A stretch of 64,000 bases of DNA from Aphrocallistes beatrix (Eukaryota > Porifera > Hexactinellida > Sceptrulophora > Aphrocallistidae): positions 6,882,523 through 6,946,522 of the forward strand of contig OY725489.1 in assembly GCA_963281255.1 (NCBI GenBank), written 5' to 3'. Below are positions 21,446 through 32,681 of this stretch, piece by piece. The notes below the pieces were generated by a model, which had not been told where the DNA came from, did not search any database, and saw nothing but the letters and a program-made list of their open reading frames with translations. Position 1 is the stretch's first letter; every line of letters starts with the position of its first letter. The position numbers were made by a program, and so were the translations under genes.

Positions 21446-22000
21446 GTGTTGTTTTCATTCATTTATTCTTTAATTTAGATCTAATTAATTGAAAGAATTT
21501 GAATATTAATATATTAATCTACAGTCGAACAATTACAAATGTGTGCCAATAGGTAAAAAATTGTTCTCAATTATATTCTATAATTGGAAATGAGGTGTCA
21601 ATACTATTTATCCCTCAGAATAGATAGCCCGCGTGTATATTGCAGGGTTCTCCACAGGATTTTTGGAAAGCAATATCGGCATATTGGTGACGTAGCCAGA
21701 TTTTCTGGCGGAGAGGGAGACAGCATCTAGGTGGGAGCCTAGGGGCGCTAATCTTGATTCTGTTATATTTTAAGATACTTCAAGAGTATTTAGTACAGTG
21801 AATTGTGTTTACTATTTAGAATGTGTTAGAAAAAATATTTTAGAATGTGTTAAAATATAAATGCAAGAATTGTGAAATACTAAAATATTTTAATCCTCGC
21901 CACACTTGTCACCACTCTTGCGCCGCCCTTATAGCCTTCAATGCTATTGAAACATCTATCTAATGATAGGTCATTTGTATTTGTTATATTTGTTACCCAT
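21446..22000. other. Start of the 34-kb STT3B intron
   Basis: Donor GTGTTGTTTTC at 21446; the next ~550 bp have no assigned feature. Confidence 0.6.
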
Positions 22001-22009
22001 CAATTATTT

Positions 22010-22510
22010 TTCGTCCGCTCTGAGTGCATCACAGAAGAACTACAGCGCAAGACAGCTGGAGGCTTGGGCCATTGTCTCGGCGACACAGAAATGGTCTGAA
22101 TATCTTAGAGCGGCCTCAGAAGTTATTTCCTTACAGACCACTGTCCACTTCAATGGCTCAGAAAACAGAGGGACCCGAGGCATACGTATGCCCGATGGAT
22201 CATCGAATTGGAGGAGCTGCCCTATAGAGTGGAATTTCGCACAGGTCCCAGAACAACCCTGCGGATTATATCAGACGCCTGCCCAACTTAGCTTTCGATG
22301 GAGAAGTAAATGATGAGGATAATTTCAAAGGGAATATATATGTACTAAAAGAGCCAATATAATAAATATCAAGTATGCATGCATAAGTACGATCCGGTGA
22401 TTCAACGAGCTATAAAGCAGATCAAGTGTCAGGGCATGGTCCAAGATGGTCAACTAAAGAAGGTACCAAATGGATTAGAATTGAAAGAGGAATTCCTGTG
22501 CTTTAAATTC
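22010..22510 (+). pseudogene. Ty3/gypsy RNase H and pre-integrase fragment
   Basis: ALSASQKNYSARQLEAWAIV at 22017 matches the RNase H signature (S.AL...E.NYS..E.E.LAIV). After a frame change the sequence gives FLTDHCPLQWL and ARWIIELEELPYRVEFRTG, the TDH.PL.WL and ARW...L.E blocks. A later frame (22379-22510) reads DPVIQRAIKQIKCQGMVQDG, like the linker before the integrase zinc finger. No LTRs are visible. It may be related to the RT fragment at 44.3-45.7 kb and the integrase at 8.9 kb. Confidence 0.7.
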
Positions 22511-22534
22511 ACAAATTTTACCTATTTTTCTATT

Positions 22535-23632
22535 TTGAGTTGTAATGATAAAGTCATAACAGAGGGATGAGTCATCTTTTTTTTGCTAAGAGTTGTATCA
22601 TATGCAAATAATATTAATATACACATTATTCCTTCTATCACCTAAAATGGCTGATTATTATCGAAAAACTGAATTTCTAATCGTAAAAAGTGACAATGAC
22701 GTTATAATTCCATGATGAATCGACATTTTGTTTGAGTTCAAAATAGTAGAGCCATTGCCAAAAGACTCCCACTTGTCAAAAATCAGCTTTCTGTGCCTGG
22801 CAGTTTCTTCAATCAATTACTAAGGGCATTCAAAAAGTTCTCATCACATATCTGTATCTCAAATGATAGTGAAAATAGGATATTTTCATTTGTCCATTGT
22901 ATTCCTTAGGGGATCAGCTTCCAATTTATATATTGGTTTATTTTAAAAGGACAATTATTGTGGTTCCTACATTAGATTTTTTGTGCATCGGTTTAGGTAG
23001 TCCCTTTGAACGTGATTTTTGGGGTTCCTTTTGATATATTTCAGTTCTGAGCAAATTTAGATTAAAACTGATCCCTCCATCGAATTCTACGCATCAACTA
23101 TCATATAGATTGATTTCTCTGAAGTATTATAGTTTGAGGCTGAGGGAATACTATGTTTTGAAGTGGTTTACTACCATTTTTGTCCCACTTTTTGAGTGGC
23201 GAAAATTGACAAAAAATCCACTAAAAGTAGCATGATATTTTTTCAACACGAGCAATACTATTGAACACCTCCCGTTTACTTTTTCACATTGGTTCTTAAT
23301 TATTTAACCTTTTAATGACCTTATTCTACGATTTTCACAACTTTTATTCTCCAAATTTAGTTTTAAGCCATTTTCAATGGGGAGATTCCAACTTTTCGAC
23401 ACTACCCTAAACCGATGCACAAAAAATCTAATGTAGGAGCCACAATAATTGTCCTTTTAAAATAAACCAATATATAAATTGGAAGCTGATCCCCTAAGGA
23501 ATACAATGGACAAATTGAAAATATCCTATTTTCACTATCATTTGAGATACAGATATGTGATGAGAACTTTTTGAATGCCCTTAGTAGTTACTAGTATATA
23601 TCTTTACAATTAATACTCGATTATGTCTGGAA
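22535..23632 (-). mobile_element. HLE-A copy lacking its 3' end, split by a MITE
   Basis: 22535-22819 carries GATGAGTCATC, TGGCTGA, GACAATGACGTTATAATTCC and CAGTTTCTTCAATCAATT. After the MITE it resumes at 23587 (GTTAC...ATTAATACTCGATTATG). The GC-rich hairpin end is missing. Confidence 0.65.
22820..23584. mobile_element. Palindromic mariner-type MITE, 765 bp
   Basis: Ends CTAAGGGCATTCAAAAAGTT and inverse, TA on both sides. Arms of about 190 bp pair nearly perfectly (for example TTGGAAGCTGATCCCCTAAG against its inverse near the left end). No transposase. The GGGCATTCAAAAAGT motif is also the terminus of the mariner at 35368-36701, a possible source of transposase. Confidence 0.8.
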
Positions 23633-24053
23633 TCTGTTTCCTGAATCCAAACCTTTATCTTCTTGACACTGTGCTTTGGTCCATTGTCCATCACCAAAAA
23701 TCAATCATGGAATGTTTTTGCTTGTGCAATTAAATTTACTTCGAGAATCTTTATAAACAAAGACGCATCCTGGTTTTGTGTAAAAATACACAGAGGGAAC
23801 TTTCCAAAGGATGAAAAGGCTGCCCAAATGTGAAACTTTTGGGTTTACACGTTGGTTGAACACTAATTTGTCATGTTTTCATCCACATTCGGAATCGATC
23901 TCTTGAAAGCAAGATTGATGCTTCATCGGCAGAGATTTCATGCTCCCATCGGTTGTTCTTATTTTTTCCCGCCCATTCAAGAGGCGATTTTTTTCATATT
24001 GCATGGGATGGGTCCAAACTTTGAATACATCAGTAAATTGTATTTTTATAGAC
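23633..24053. other. Unassigned DNA; mariner-like traces possible
   Basis: Overlapping ORFs on both strands (23873-24161) read mainly into the following HLE end and are not convincing. Minus-strand words such as MKSLPMKHQSCFQEIDSE and the plus-strand HRNQDAS-like text look like a decayed transposase, but I cannot assign it. Confidence 0.3.
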
Positions 24054-24054
24054 A

Positions 24055-24134
24055 CAAGCGCGCTTCGCTCGCTTCCGCTGCGCGGATGGCGGGCGCTTTG
24101 TGTCCACCGGAGGCGCCCTTTGGGCACCTGGGGT
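24055..24134 (-). mobile_element. HLE-A 3'-end fragment
   Basis: CAAGCGCGCTTCGCTCGCTT to GGCGCCCTTTGGGCACCTGG: only the hairpin block is present. It is joined within about 6 bp to an HLE-B 5' end (24141). Confidence 0.75.
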
Positions 24135-24140
24135 AAAATA

Positions 24141-24310
24141 TCTTATATATTAAAACTCTAGGATTTTTTGTTTGTTTGTTTGTTTGTCCGAATTGATTGA
24201 AGAATTGGCAAGTCGTAGAGTTTCGAAAATTGGCATGTAGGTGTCAAATGATGAATCTAGGATTAAGTTCGAAAATCTAAGCGAAATGTTCACACATCGC
24301 CGAGATAGGT
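24141..24310 (+). mobile_element. HLE-B 5'-end fragment
   Basis: TCTTATATATTAAAACTCTAGG after A, (GTTT)n, GTCCGAATTGATTGAAGAAT, then GGCATGTAGGTGTCAAATGATG. It stops at about 24310. Confidence 0.75.
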
Positions 24311-24815
24311 GACAAAATGTACTGACCAATCAAATTCTATTATTTTATAATGCAAATACATTGGAATAAAATAGTAGTGACTTATGCATACAATCAAAAG
24401 AACTATTTGTGATTGAAAATCATTGGTTTATGTGAGAACCAATCAATTATCAGCCTTTTATAATGCCATTCAGACGATTCTATTTCATATAAATGATTGA
24501 ATATTGCTATTTTGAGTCTATAATTTGATTGTTAACAGCAAATAAAGTGTGTTATATGCTACGATTAATCAATTCGATCATAAAATAACTTTTAACGACA
24601 TGGACTGGAATTGATTATTTAAGTATAATAATATTTAGCAATGTGAACTTTGTGTATTCAAATTGAGCTTACATTCAGGATTAATTGACTTAATACGAAG
24701 TAAATTATATTTGTCACGAAACAAAACTTCTGCTACAATTCTGATTTCATTAATGTAACCGTAGACAAAGACAATCCAGCGTACTTAGTATAAAACAAGA
24801 AAGCGACGTATTGTT
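24311..24815. other. Unassigned AT-rich DNA
   Basis: No feature recognised. Confidence 0.5.
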
Positions 24816-24903
24816 TCTCTAATATCCGCAAGTGCCCACTGGGTAAATCTGTAGACACGCAGTGTCTGTAAGCCGCGCAGCGCAAGCAAGCGAAGCGCGC
24901 TTG
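24816..24903 (+). mobile_element. HLE 3'-end fragment
   Basis: GTGCCCACTGGGTAAATCTG, GACACGCAGTGTC and GCAAGCGAAGCGCGCTTG, then T. It is the hairpin terminus on the + strand, fused directly to an HLE-A body in the opposite orientation. Confidence 0.7.
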
Positions 24904-25321
24904 TATTAATTATAAGGGAAATAACAGCTCCAAATACGTCTGTCCTACTGTTATAATCGATATCGTACGAAAAATCACAAAATTTATCATTTTTAAAAAT
25001 TTTGATGCTTAATGATGACGTCATAACAGAGTAATGAGTCATTTTTTGATGATAGTTGCATCATATGTGAGCTATATTAATATACATATTATATTATAAT
25101 TTCAGCCTTCTATCACCTAAAATGTTATTGTCGAAAGCCATTGCAAAAAGACTCCTACATGCTAAAAACAGCTTTCTGTGTATGTATATATATACACCCG
25201 GCCCAAAAGACTGCTTCGACGGACACAATGTATCCGCTAGCCACGAACCACAAGCAACCGAAGTGCGTTTATTTATACATATAAATATATGCACATTATT
25301 CAAGTTTTAATAGTAAGGATA
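24904..25321 (-). mobile_element. HLE-A copy without its hairpin end
   Basis: ATTAATTATAAGGGAAATAA, TGTTATAATCGATATCG, TGATGACGTCATAAC (CRE) and a shortened centre lead to TTTTAATAGTAAGGA at 25321. A second degraded GC block (GACGGACACAATGTATCCGC to AACCGAAGTGCG) is embedded at about 25215-25270. Confidence 0.65.
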
Positions 25322-25325
25322 CAGC

Positions 25326-25679
25326 ACTGGAATGGCTCTGGGAGGGAGGACTTACCCCAATACACACTGACTTAAAATGACTCCTACGGGTAATCAGGTG
25401 TAACTGCCGGACTGATTGCACCCACATGAGATATACCTGCATAAAGAACAATGTAAAATGGTCCCCTTCGTGTGTCAACTGCAGAGGATATGGTTGCATA
25501 AACTCTGACCAGCTGGAGTACGCCTACGACAACGATGACGAAGATAACAACGAAAATGATAATATTGTTGAACCCATTATATTCCACAGAATCACCAACA
25601 TGCAAAAAGGTTATTTGTCTTTTAGCTTCTGTAAAAAGAAATCTCCCTGTAGCGATTTGAAGAATATAGTGTTATGTTA
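25326..25679 (+). pseudogene. Cys-rich C-terminal tail of a mobile PIN/XPG-like protein
   Basis: The frame gives LEWLWEGGLTPIHTDLK, then LLRVIRCNCRTDCTHMRYTC, IKNNVKWSPSCVNCRGYGC and an acidic tail (YDNDDEDNNENDN) to a stop at 25679. The pattern W-x-W-E-G-L-P-x-T...LL-x-I-x-C-x-C...C-x-x-C-x-G-x-x-C-x-N is the tail of a metazoan protein family also found at 60772-61700. Two Cys positions have changed (Y, W). Upstream domains are absent because the HLE-A copy abuts at 25321. Confidence 0.55.
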
Positions 25680-26803
25680 ATCTACAGAAATATGCTTTCG
25701 GGAGGTAACAAATTTTGCTTTGATATAAATCTCTTCGCGGCTTTGCATAATATTTGATATAATTCATTTGTACTTATTTGAAAATCAAATAATATAGGTT
25801 GATAAATCATCACAGCATCATGAAAAGAACAGATATAAACAAATAATGATACTTGTATAATATGTGAATCAACAAACTAATCAACTATAGAGTGTCAGAT
25901 ACTAGTAAATTAGACCATTCAATTAAATCAGGTGATTCAGATATCAGTCAGGTTATTAATACTCTTTACATTCAAAGGTTTGAGTAAAGTTCAGCTGTGT
26001 TGTAGAAACTTTGTACGGTCTGGAGTTAGTTCAGAGAGACGATTTTTTTAAAAAAAATGAGTTACAGTACTAGGTATGAGTTGTGTGAAGATGTTACAAG
26101 AGTTAGTATTTAGCTCACAGTTTTGCAGTAAAATATATCACATGGTACGATGTGATTTAGAAGTCCAAACATGGAGATAACAAAGCAGAATTAGATTGTG
26201 GTCGCCACATTTACGCCATATATAAAAATGAAAGTATTGAGTGTATTATTTCTCTATCCCAGAGTGTGAATTTATTATCTTTTGGTCTTGCGCTCCTTAG
26301 CTGAAAATCTACTAATTAAAGAAAGAGAGAAGTTTATTCCAATTGTTTGGTCCGATATTCTGTATAAATATAATTCCTAACTTGTCAGTGAGTTAGTTTT
26401 TGAATTGAAAATATGTAGAGAATACATCTTGTTACTTCTTTCAGGAATATAATAGTTATATTACGTAACTATTCAGCTATGTAGCTGTTTTGAGATGTTT
26501 CAGGATTGTGGTCTAGTTATTGGAATCAGAGATTAACCAGGATTATAAGCAAGTTATCTGTATAAATAAACGATTAGATGACTGGTGCATAGGCTCAGTT
26601 GATAATTCTGTTAAATTTCAATAAATTTTCCTGAAGATTTGGAAAACTGGTGTGGGGAATAATATGTTTCAATGTCTTTGAGTTCACAATTTTTAAGTTC
26701 TATGCTTATATCTTAATTTCAGTTCGGAGCTTACTGTCTATTCGCATCACTCTATTATTAAATACAAGTAGGAGTTAAAAAACTCTTCTCTTTACATTCC
26801 AAC
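25680..26803. other. Unassigned AT-rich intron DNA
   Basis: No ORF or terminal repeat recognised in this 1.1 kb. Confidence 0.5.
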
Positions 26804-26810
26804 GTCACAG

Positions 26811-27893
26811 CATAGCCTACTGTATATAAGGCCTCACAGTAACTTTCGGATTTGGGACTAGGGATGCGGAGGAAGACCGTTGAACTAGTACATGAGCTGC
26901 CTTAAATCATTTACAAAGCACAATAGAGCTTAGGAATGTATTATCAGCATATATAAATATGGTGTCAAAGTACCCATATCCGTTGTTAAAAATTTGATTA
27001 GTCACCATATGGTTGTGCAATAGGTTATATTTGTGACAAATTTGGTGATTTTCAGAGGCCGTTTAGGGGCACTTCCAAGTGTTTTTATTGTAAAATTTTT
27101 CGCAGATGTGAATGAGTTAATACGAAAAAATACAAAAAGGAATTGTTTCATGGAATGTTGGTACATTCCAGTGTTGCTATGGAAACGTGTTTTGGTCAGT
27201 TGGCGTTATATCTTGAAAACTGCAATGGCTACACATTCAAATGTAATTCCATTTGATAGCGAATATACTACTTCCTATTAAGTGATAATCTAATTTCGAC
27301 CTCTAAATTCAATAGTTTATGAGATATTCAACAAATTATCAAATGTGACCAATATGATACATTGTCGAATATCTCATAAACTATTGAATTTAGAGGTCGA
27401 AATTATATTATCACTTAATAGGAAGTAGTATATTCGCTATCAAATGGAATTACATTTGAATGTCTAGCCATTGCAGTTTTCAAGATATAACGCCAACTGA
27501 CCAAAACTCGTTTCCATAGCAACACTGGAATGTATCAACATTCCATGAAAAATTCCTTTTTCGTATTTTTTCGTATTAACTCATTCACATCTCAGTTCTA
27601 TGCGAAAAAATTTACAATAAAAACACTTAGAAGTGCCCTAAACGGCCTCTGAAAATCACCAAATTTGTCACAAATATAACCTATTGCACAACCATATGGT
27701 GACTAATCAAATTTTTAACAACGGATATGGGTACTTTGACACCATATTTATATATGCTGATAATACATTCCTAAGCTCTATTGTGCTTTGTAAATGATTT
27801 AAGGCAGCTCATGTATTAGTTCAATGGTCTTCCTCCGCATCCCTAGTCCCAAATCCGCAAGTTACTGTGAGGCCTTATATACAGTAGGCTATG
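26811..27893. mobile_element. CATAGCC palindromic element 2 (1083 bp, 7-bp target duplication)
   Basis: Ends CATAGCCTACTGTATATAAG and inverse. GTCACAG is at 26804-26810 and again at 27894-27900. Arms share most blocks with element 1 and pair almost perfectly around a centre near 27355. No gene. Confidence 0.88.
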
Positions 27894-27992
27894 GTCACAG
27901 CTTCATTAATCTGGCGATATCGTACAACTGAGGTTATAATATACTTTATTTGGAAAGATTTGAAGAAAAATACAATTGGATTTATATATATA

Positions 27993-28500
27993 CAAGCGCG
28001 CTTCGCTTGCTTGCGCTGCGCGGCTGCCGGACACTTCGTGTCCGCCAGAGGCTCCCTTCGGTCGCATGAAGTCACATTGGTTAATTATAAGGGAGATAGC
28101 ATCTCTAAATATGTCTGTCCTACTATGATAATCGATATCACTCGAAAAATCACCAAATTTGTCATTTTGAAAATTTTTGATGCGTAATGATGACGTCATA
28201 ACAAAGTGATGACTCATCATTTTTTGCCGATAGTTGTATCATATGTGACGCATGTTAGTATACATATTCTATTAAAATTTCAACCATCTATCTCCTATAA
28301 TGGCTGAGTTATGCTCGAATAACTCTGTTGCTTAACTTTTAAAAATGTGACAATGACGTCATAATTCCATGATGAGTCGACATTTTGCTCTGAGCTCAGA
28401 ACTTACTGGAGCCATAGCCAAAATACTCCCACATGCCAAAAATCTGCTTTCTGCGTCAGGTGGTTTCTTCAATCAATTCGTTACAGATATATATATATAT
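27993..28500 (-). mobile_element. HLE-A, left half of a giant inverted dimer
   Basis: Begins CAAGCGCGCTTCGCTTGC after TATATA and runs to GTTACAGATATATATATA, where the 5' terminal ~40 bp are missing and the palindrome begins. CRE and AP-1 motifs are intact. Confidence 0.85.
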
Positions 28501-28505
28501 TATAT

Positions 28506-30888
28506 ATGGGTCATTCCATTCCAATTCGACCAACTGTTCCATGTCGAGCATCTCAGAAATTCTTGTAATTTTGCCTGTAAGTTTTGCATACTAGTGCATG
28601 ATCATATGTATAATATCAGCTTTCAATACCTTTTGGTTTTATTATTATAGCCATTTCAAAATTTGACGATTTTCATAGTTCGGATACTCTTGTTTTAGAG
28701 TCCCCTTAATCAAATGTGACATATATCTTTCAATTCTTAACTTAGATGTCCAGTTTTTTTACTGATTGTTGACCATATAGTTACCTAATATTCTTAGCTA
28801 AATTGGGTATTCTTATTGCCTAGTTTTGATTTAATTCTTATCTAAACATATATTTTCATCAATTTATCAAAAAAATTTCAAAATAATAATTCTTCATGTC
28901 TCCAATGGTTTAGAATTTGCCCATTTACTTTTTAATTTTGCTCTATATACGTATGTACAATCTTCCTGGTAATTTCATGGTTTACATCAGTTCTTTTACT
29001 GTTAAATTCCAACCTATTTTTAAATCATTCCAAATTTAATTGTTATCAAATTCTTCAAATTTTCCTGATGCCTACGAATGAAGAACTCTGAAATAATTGA
29101 TATTTGTTTCTATTTCTTAGTCCTACAGTTATATAGATATACTTTCTCCAGTTGTGTGAATTGTAGTTGAAATGTGTGTGTGTTTTTATCACTTGTACTA
29201 TATACTAGTATTAGTAGTATTTGTGCAAGTCCTAATAATCTTCTTTTTCCTAATATTGTAAAACGATTATCTTCTTATTTTCTTTAGTTATCAATATATC
29301 TAGCTTTCTATTGACAAAATAATTAATATATTGTTCAGTTTATACACACATAGCATGGCAACGTTTCGTTACCATCCAAAACTTGTCAAATGTGGTTTCT
29401 AATTCGGGATCAAATTTCATCTGCACAACTTTGCATATAATTAAGTATTGTATAGTAATCCATCTAAGGGTTCAGTTTATTTCGCATAGCATGGCAAGTT
29501 TATGTTGTTATGTAATGACTTGCCAAATACGGTTTCTATTCGGCATTTTTTAAATTCGCAAAGAAAATTTATCGAAGCATTGATAGCACAACTTTTGACC
29601 TGGCTTTATAGTAAACTCATTTGTTGTTTGGATGATATTGTTTAGAGCGTCTGCTAATTTTCAGAATTTTAAGGTGTTTGTTTACTATTTTTTGTTGTGC
29701 AACTGTCATGGGTCACAGCAAGCTAACTGCCTACTGGACTACTTTGAGATATAAACTTGTTCATGATGAAGACAGATTGTATCAATTTCTGGTGTAAAGA
29801 TGTGTCCAGCTCTGATCTCCAAAATATGTATTGCATCATTATCGAGATCAGATATTTTCTTAAGGCCTTGTTTTCTAACATATTTCGTTTTGTGGCAATT
29901 TTCGTATAAAATTATACCAACAGAACACCGTGGAATATCCATATTGCTTTAGACAAGAACAAATTATATGTACATCTGAATTATCAATGATTACAGTTTT
30001 CGCATAATTATACGACGACACCAAAGTATTTATGTTATTACAATTCTTATGACAATTCTTCATTATCTGCAAAGTAGTGCCGCTGGAATTTGATCCCGAA
30101 TTAGAAACCACATTTGACAAGTTTTGGATGGTAACGAAACGTTGCCATGCTATGTGTATAAACAGAACAATATATTAATCAGCGCACTTGAACATATTAA
30201 TATGGAATCTGCGCTATATAAATGTATATTATTATTATTCACACAACTGGAGAAAGTATATCTATATAACTGTAGGACTAAGAAATAGAAACAAATATCA
30301 ATTATTTCAGAGTTCTTCATTCGTAGGCATCAGGAAAATTTGAAGAATTTGATAACAATCAAAATTTGGAATGATTTAAAAAAGGTTGGAATTTAACAGT
30401 AAAAGAACTGATGTAAGCCATGAAATTACCAGGAAGATTGTACATATATAGAGCAAAATTAAAAAGTAAATGGGCAAATTCTAAACCATTGGAGACATGA
30501 AGAATTATTATTTTGAATTTTTTTTGTTAAATTGATGAAAATATATGTTTAGATAAGAATTAAATCAAAACTAGGCAATAAGAATACCCAATTTAGCTAA
30601 GAATATTAGGTAACTATATTGTTAACAATCAGAAAAAAAACTGGACATCTAAGTTAAGAATTGAAAGATATATGTCACATTTGATTAAGGGGCCTCTAAA
30701 ACAAGAGTGTCCGAACTATGAAAATCGTCAAATTTTGAAATGGCTATAATTATAAAACCAAAAGGTATTGAAAGCTGATATTGTACATATGATCATGCAC
30801 TAGTATGCAAAACTTACAGGCAAAATTACAAGAATTTCTGAGATGCTCGACATGGAACAGTTGGTCAAATTGGAATGGAATGACCCAT
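28506..30888. mobile_element. 2.4-kb foldback with ~0.93-kb arms
   Basis: ATGGGTCATTCCATTCCAAT at the left is mirrored at the right end (to 30888). Arms pair from both ends to about 29450 and 30040, including TAGCATGGCAACGTTTCG and its inverse. The unpaired centre (about 29450-30040) holds an ORF-like stretch. The right arm has an extra ~55 bp (about 30180-30235). There is no transposase-like domain in the arms. It sits exactly between two inverted HLE-A halves. Confidence 0.8.
29739..30120 (-). pseudogene. Unrecognised ORF in the centre of the foldback
   Basis: Two overlapping frames appear to be one reading frame broken by a frameshift. The first ends ...SDVHIICSCLKQ. The second continues DIPRCSVGIILYENCHKTKY, ...IHILEIRAGHIFTPEIDTI, CLHHEQVYISK. 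The C-x-H-H spacing and amino-acid composition look coding, but I cannot name a family. It starts inside the right arm and reads leftward through the centre. Confidence 0.35.
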
Positions 30889-30904
30889 ATATAATATATA
30901 TATA

Positions 30905-31386
30905 TATATATCTGTAACGAATTGATTGAAGAAACTGCCAGACGTAGAAAGCTGATTTTTGGCATGTGGGAGTATTTTGGCTATGGCTCCGGGAAGTTCT
31001 GAGCTCAGAGAAAAATGTCAACTCATCATGGAATTATGACGTCATTGTCACATTTTAAAAAGTTAAGCAACAGAGTTATTCGAGCATAACTCAGCCATTA
31101 TAGGAGATACAAGGCTAAACTTTAATAAAATATGTATCACATGCTTCACATATGATACAACTATCATCAAAAAATGATGACTCATCACCTTTTTATAACG
31201 TCATCATTTCTCATCAAAATTTTAAAAATAGATATTTTTGGTGATTTTTCGTGCGATATCGATTGGAACAGAGGGACAGACGTATTTAGAGATGTTATCA
31301 CCCTTATAATTAACCAGTGTGACCCCAGGCGACCGAAGGGATCCTCCTGCGGACACAAAGTGTCCGCCAGCCGCGAAGCGCGCTTG
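30905..31386 (+). mobile_element. HLE-A, right half of the giant inverted dimer
   Basis: Starts at TCTGTAACGAATTGATTGAA (5' terminus missing as in the left half) and ends GCGAAGCGCGCTTG then TATATA. Part of the GC block is deleted (about 17 bp before GCGAAGCG). Confidence 0.85.
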
Positions 31387-31929
31387 TATATATATATATT
31401 CTATTGAGATTTGTTTTTGATATTGTTCCGACGTTTGGAAAACCAAAAACCATGCTTAGGCTGTGTTTTATTGATTAAAAAAACAAAACTTGATACTTTG
31501 TGGATGTATTTATATTAGTTAGTAACATGTTTAAAATATTCTGAATGAATTGTTTGATAGATATAGCATAAAAAAAGAATAAATGGGAGATACTATGGAG
31601 TCTAGGGAGAAATTTACTATTAAACTTGTTATTAATGAATATCAATACATCGTAAAAATATCCAATTTTTAGTTTTTATTTATTAAAACCATCCTTTGCA
31701 TTGTTTTGAGTTTGTTCCAAACGTCGATACCACTTTTTAACACACAGTCTGGCAAAACAAACTGAATGTTTTTCAAAATTGCTGAAATCTTTCCTGATTT
31801 TATACATTATATTATTATATAATTTCACACAAAATATAATTAATTAAGATGAATCTGAAGATGTTGTTGATAATTCGCCACCCTAGGCTACTATGTTATT
31901 AATTGTCAGTCATTGTCAATTAATTGTGA
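31387..31929. other. Unassigned AT-rich DNA
   Basis: Nothing recognised. Confidence 0.5.
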
Positions 31930-32306
31930 ACAAGCGCCTTTGCGTAGCGCAGGAAGCGAACACTGTGTTCGCAGAGTCATTCTACAAGTATAAGCTCCTG
32001 GGAATGAAATCAAATTCGAGATCTCATATGGGTACTAAATATAAATAATTTCACAAATCCATTCAAATTTATTTACTTTAGGAATTTTTTGAAAATATAA
32101 AGAATCAATCAATAAAAAACATGATATTTGGAGTCTACGCCCCAAAGCCGAGTCAACTGTTGGCAGTTGGTCTCTAGCCTATTTATCAAAAATTCGTCAA
32201 ATGGTGTGAAAATGTGTAAAAATATGCACATAACCATTTTTTATTGCTTTACACATTGATAAAATTACGGTATCAAGTTATGGCTTTGAAGTATTAATAA
32301 CAATAA
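31930..32306 (-). mobile_element. HLE-B fragment, diverged
   Basis: A mutated hairpin end (CAAGCGCCTTTGCGTAGCGC, GAACACTGTGTTCGCAGAGTC) is followed by one internal unit (GTCTACGCCCCAAAG, GGCAGTTGGTCTCTAGCC) and GGTGTGAAAATGTG. Truncated. Confidence 0.6.
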
Positions 32307-32400
32307 CTGCAATATTCGGATAATATTCGGATCGCAAAGTTGCTACAATTATCCGGTATCCGGAAGGTAAATATTCGGATATCCGGATATTTACGAGATA
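32307..32400. repeat. ATCCGGATAT-rich simple repeat
   Basis: Several CGGATAT/ATATCCGG words (TATCCGGTATCCGG, GGATATCCGGATAT). A similar cluster occurs at about 36970-37040. Origin unknown. Confidence 0.45.
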
Positions 32401-32681
32401 TAGATATCTTGGCTGCAATTGGGAATTAGTCAAGGATCCAGAGAGTCATTGTCATTATATTATTTACAACTTCACTTATAATTGATGTGTATCAATAGTC
32501 GGATATTTTTGTTTTTGCTACCCGCTATTAAATATATAATTTAGGTAAAATACAGACTGTGGGTATCTAACAATATCTTAGGATATTTTGAAAATATTGC
32601 AAACTGAATTTAAAAGTCGGAAGTTTGGGGATGATCTTTCTCGAGACGGCGATATACAGTCTGTTTCATAATTATTTGCAA

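Noticed and set aside
27875-28220. ORFs of 66-104 codons over HLE-A hairpin ends (also at 1433, 4064, 24785, 31174, 62378)
   Set aside because: They read through the GC-rich 3' hairpins in every possible frame and give the same low-complexity peptides. They track the repeat and not a gene.
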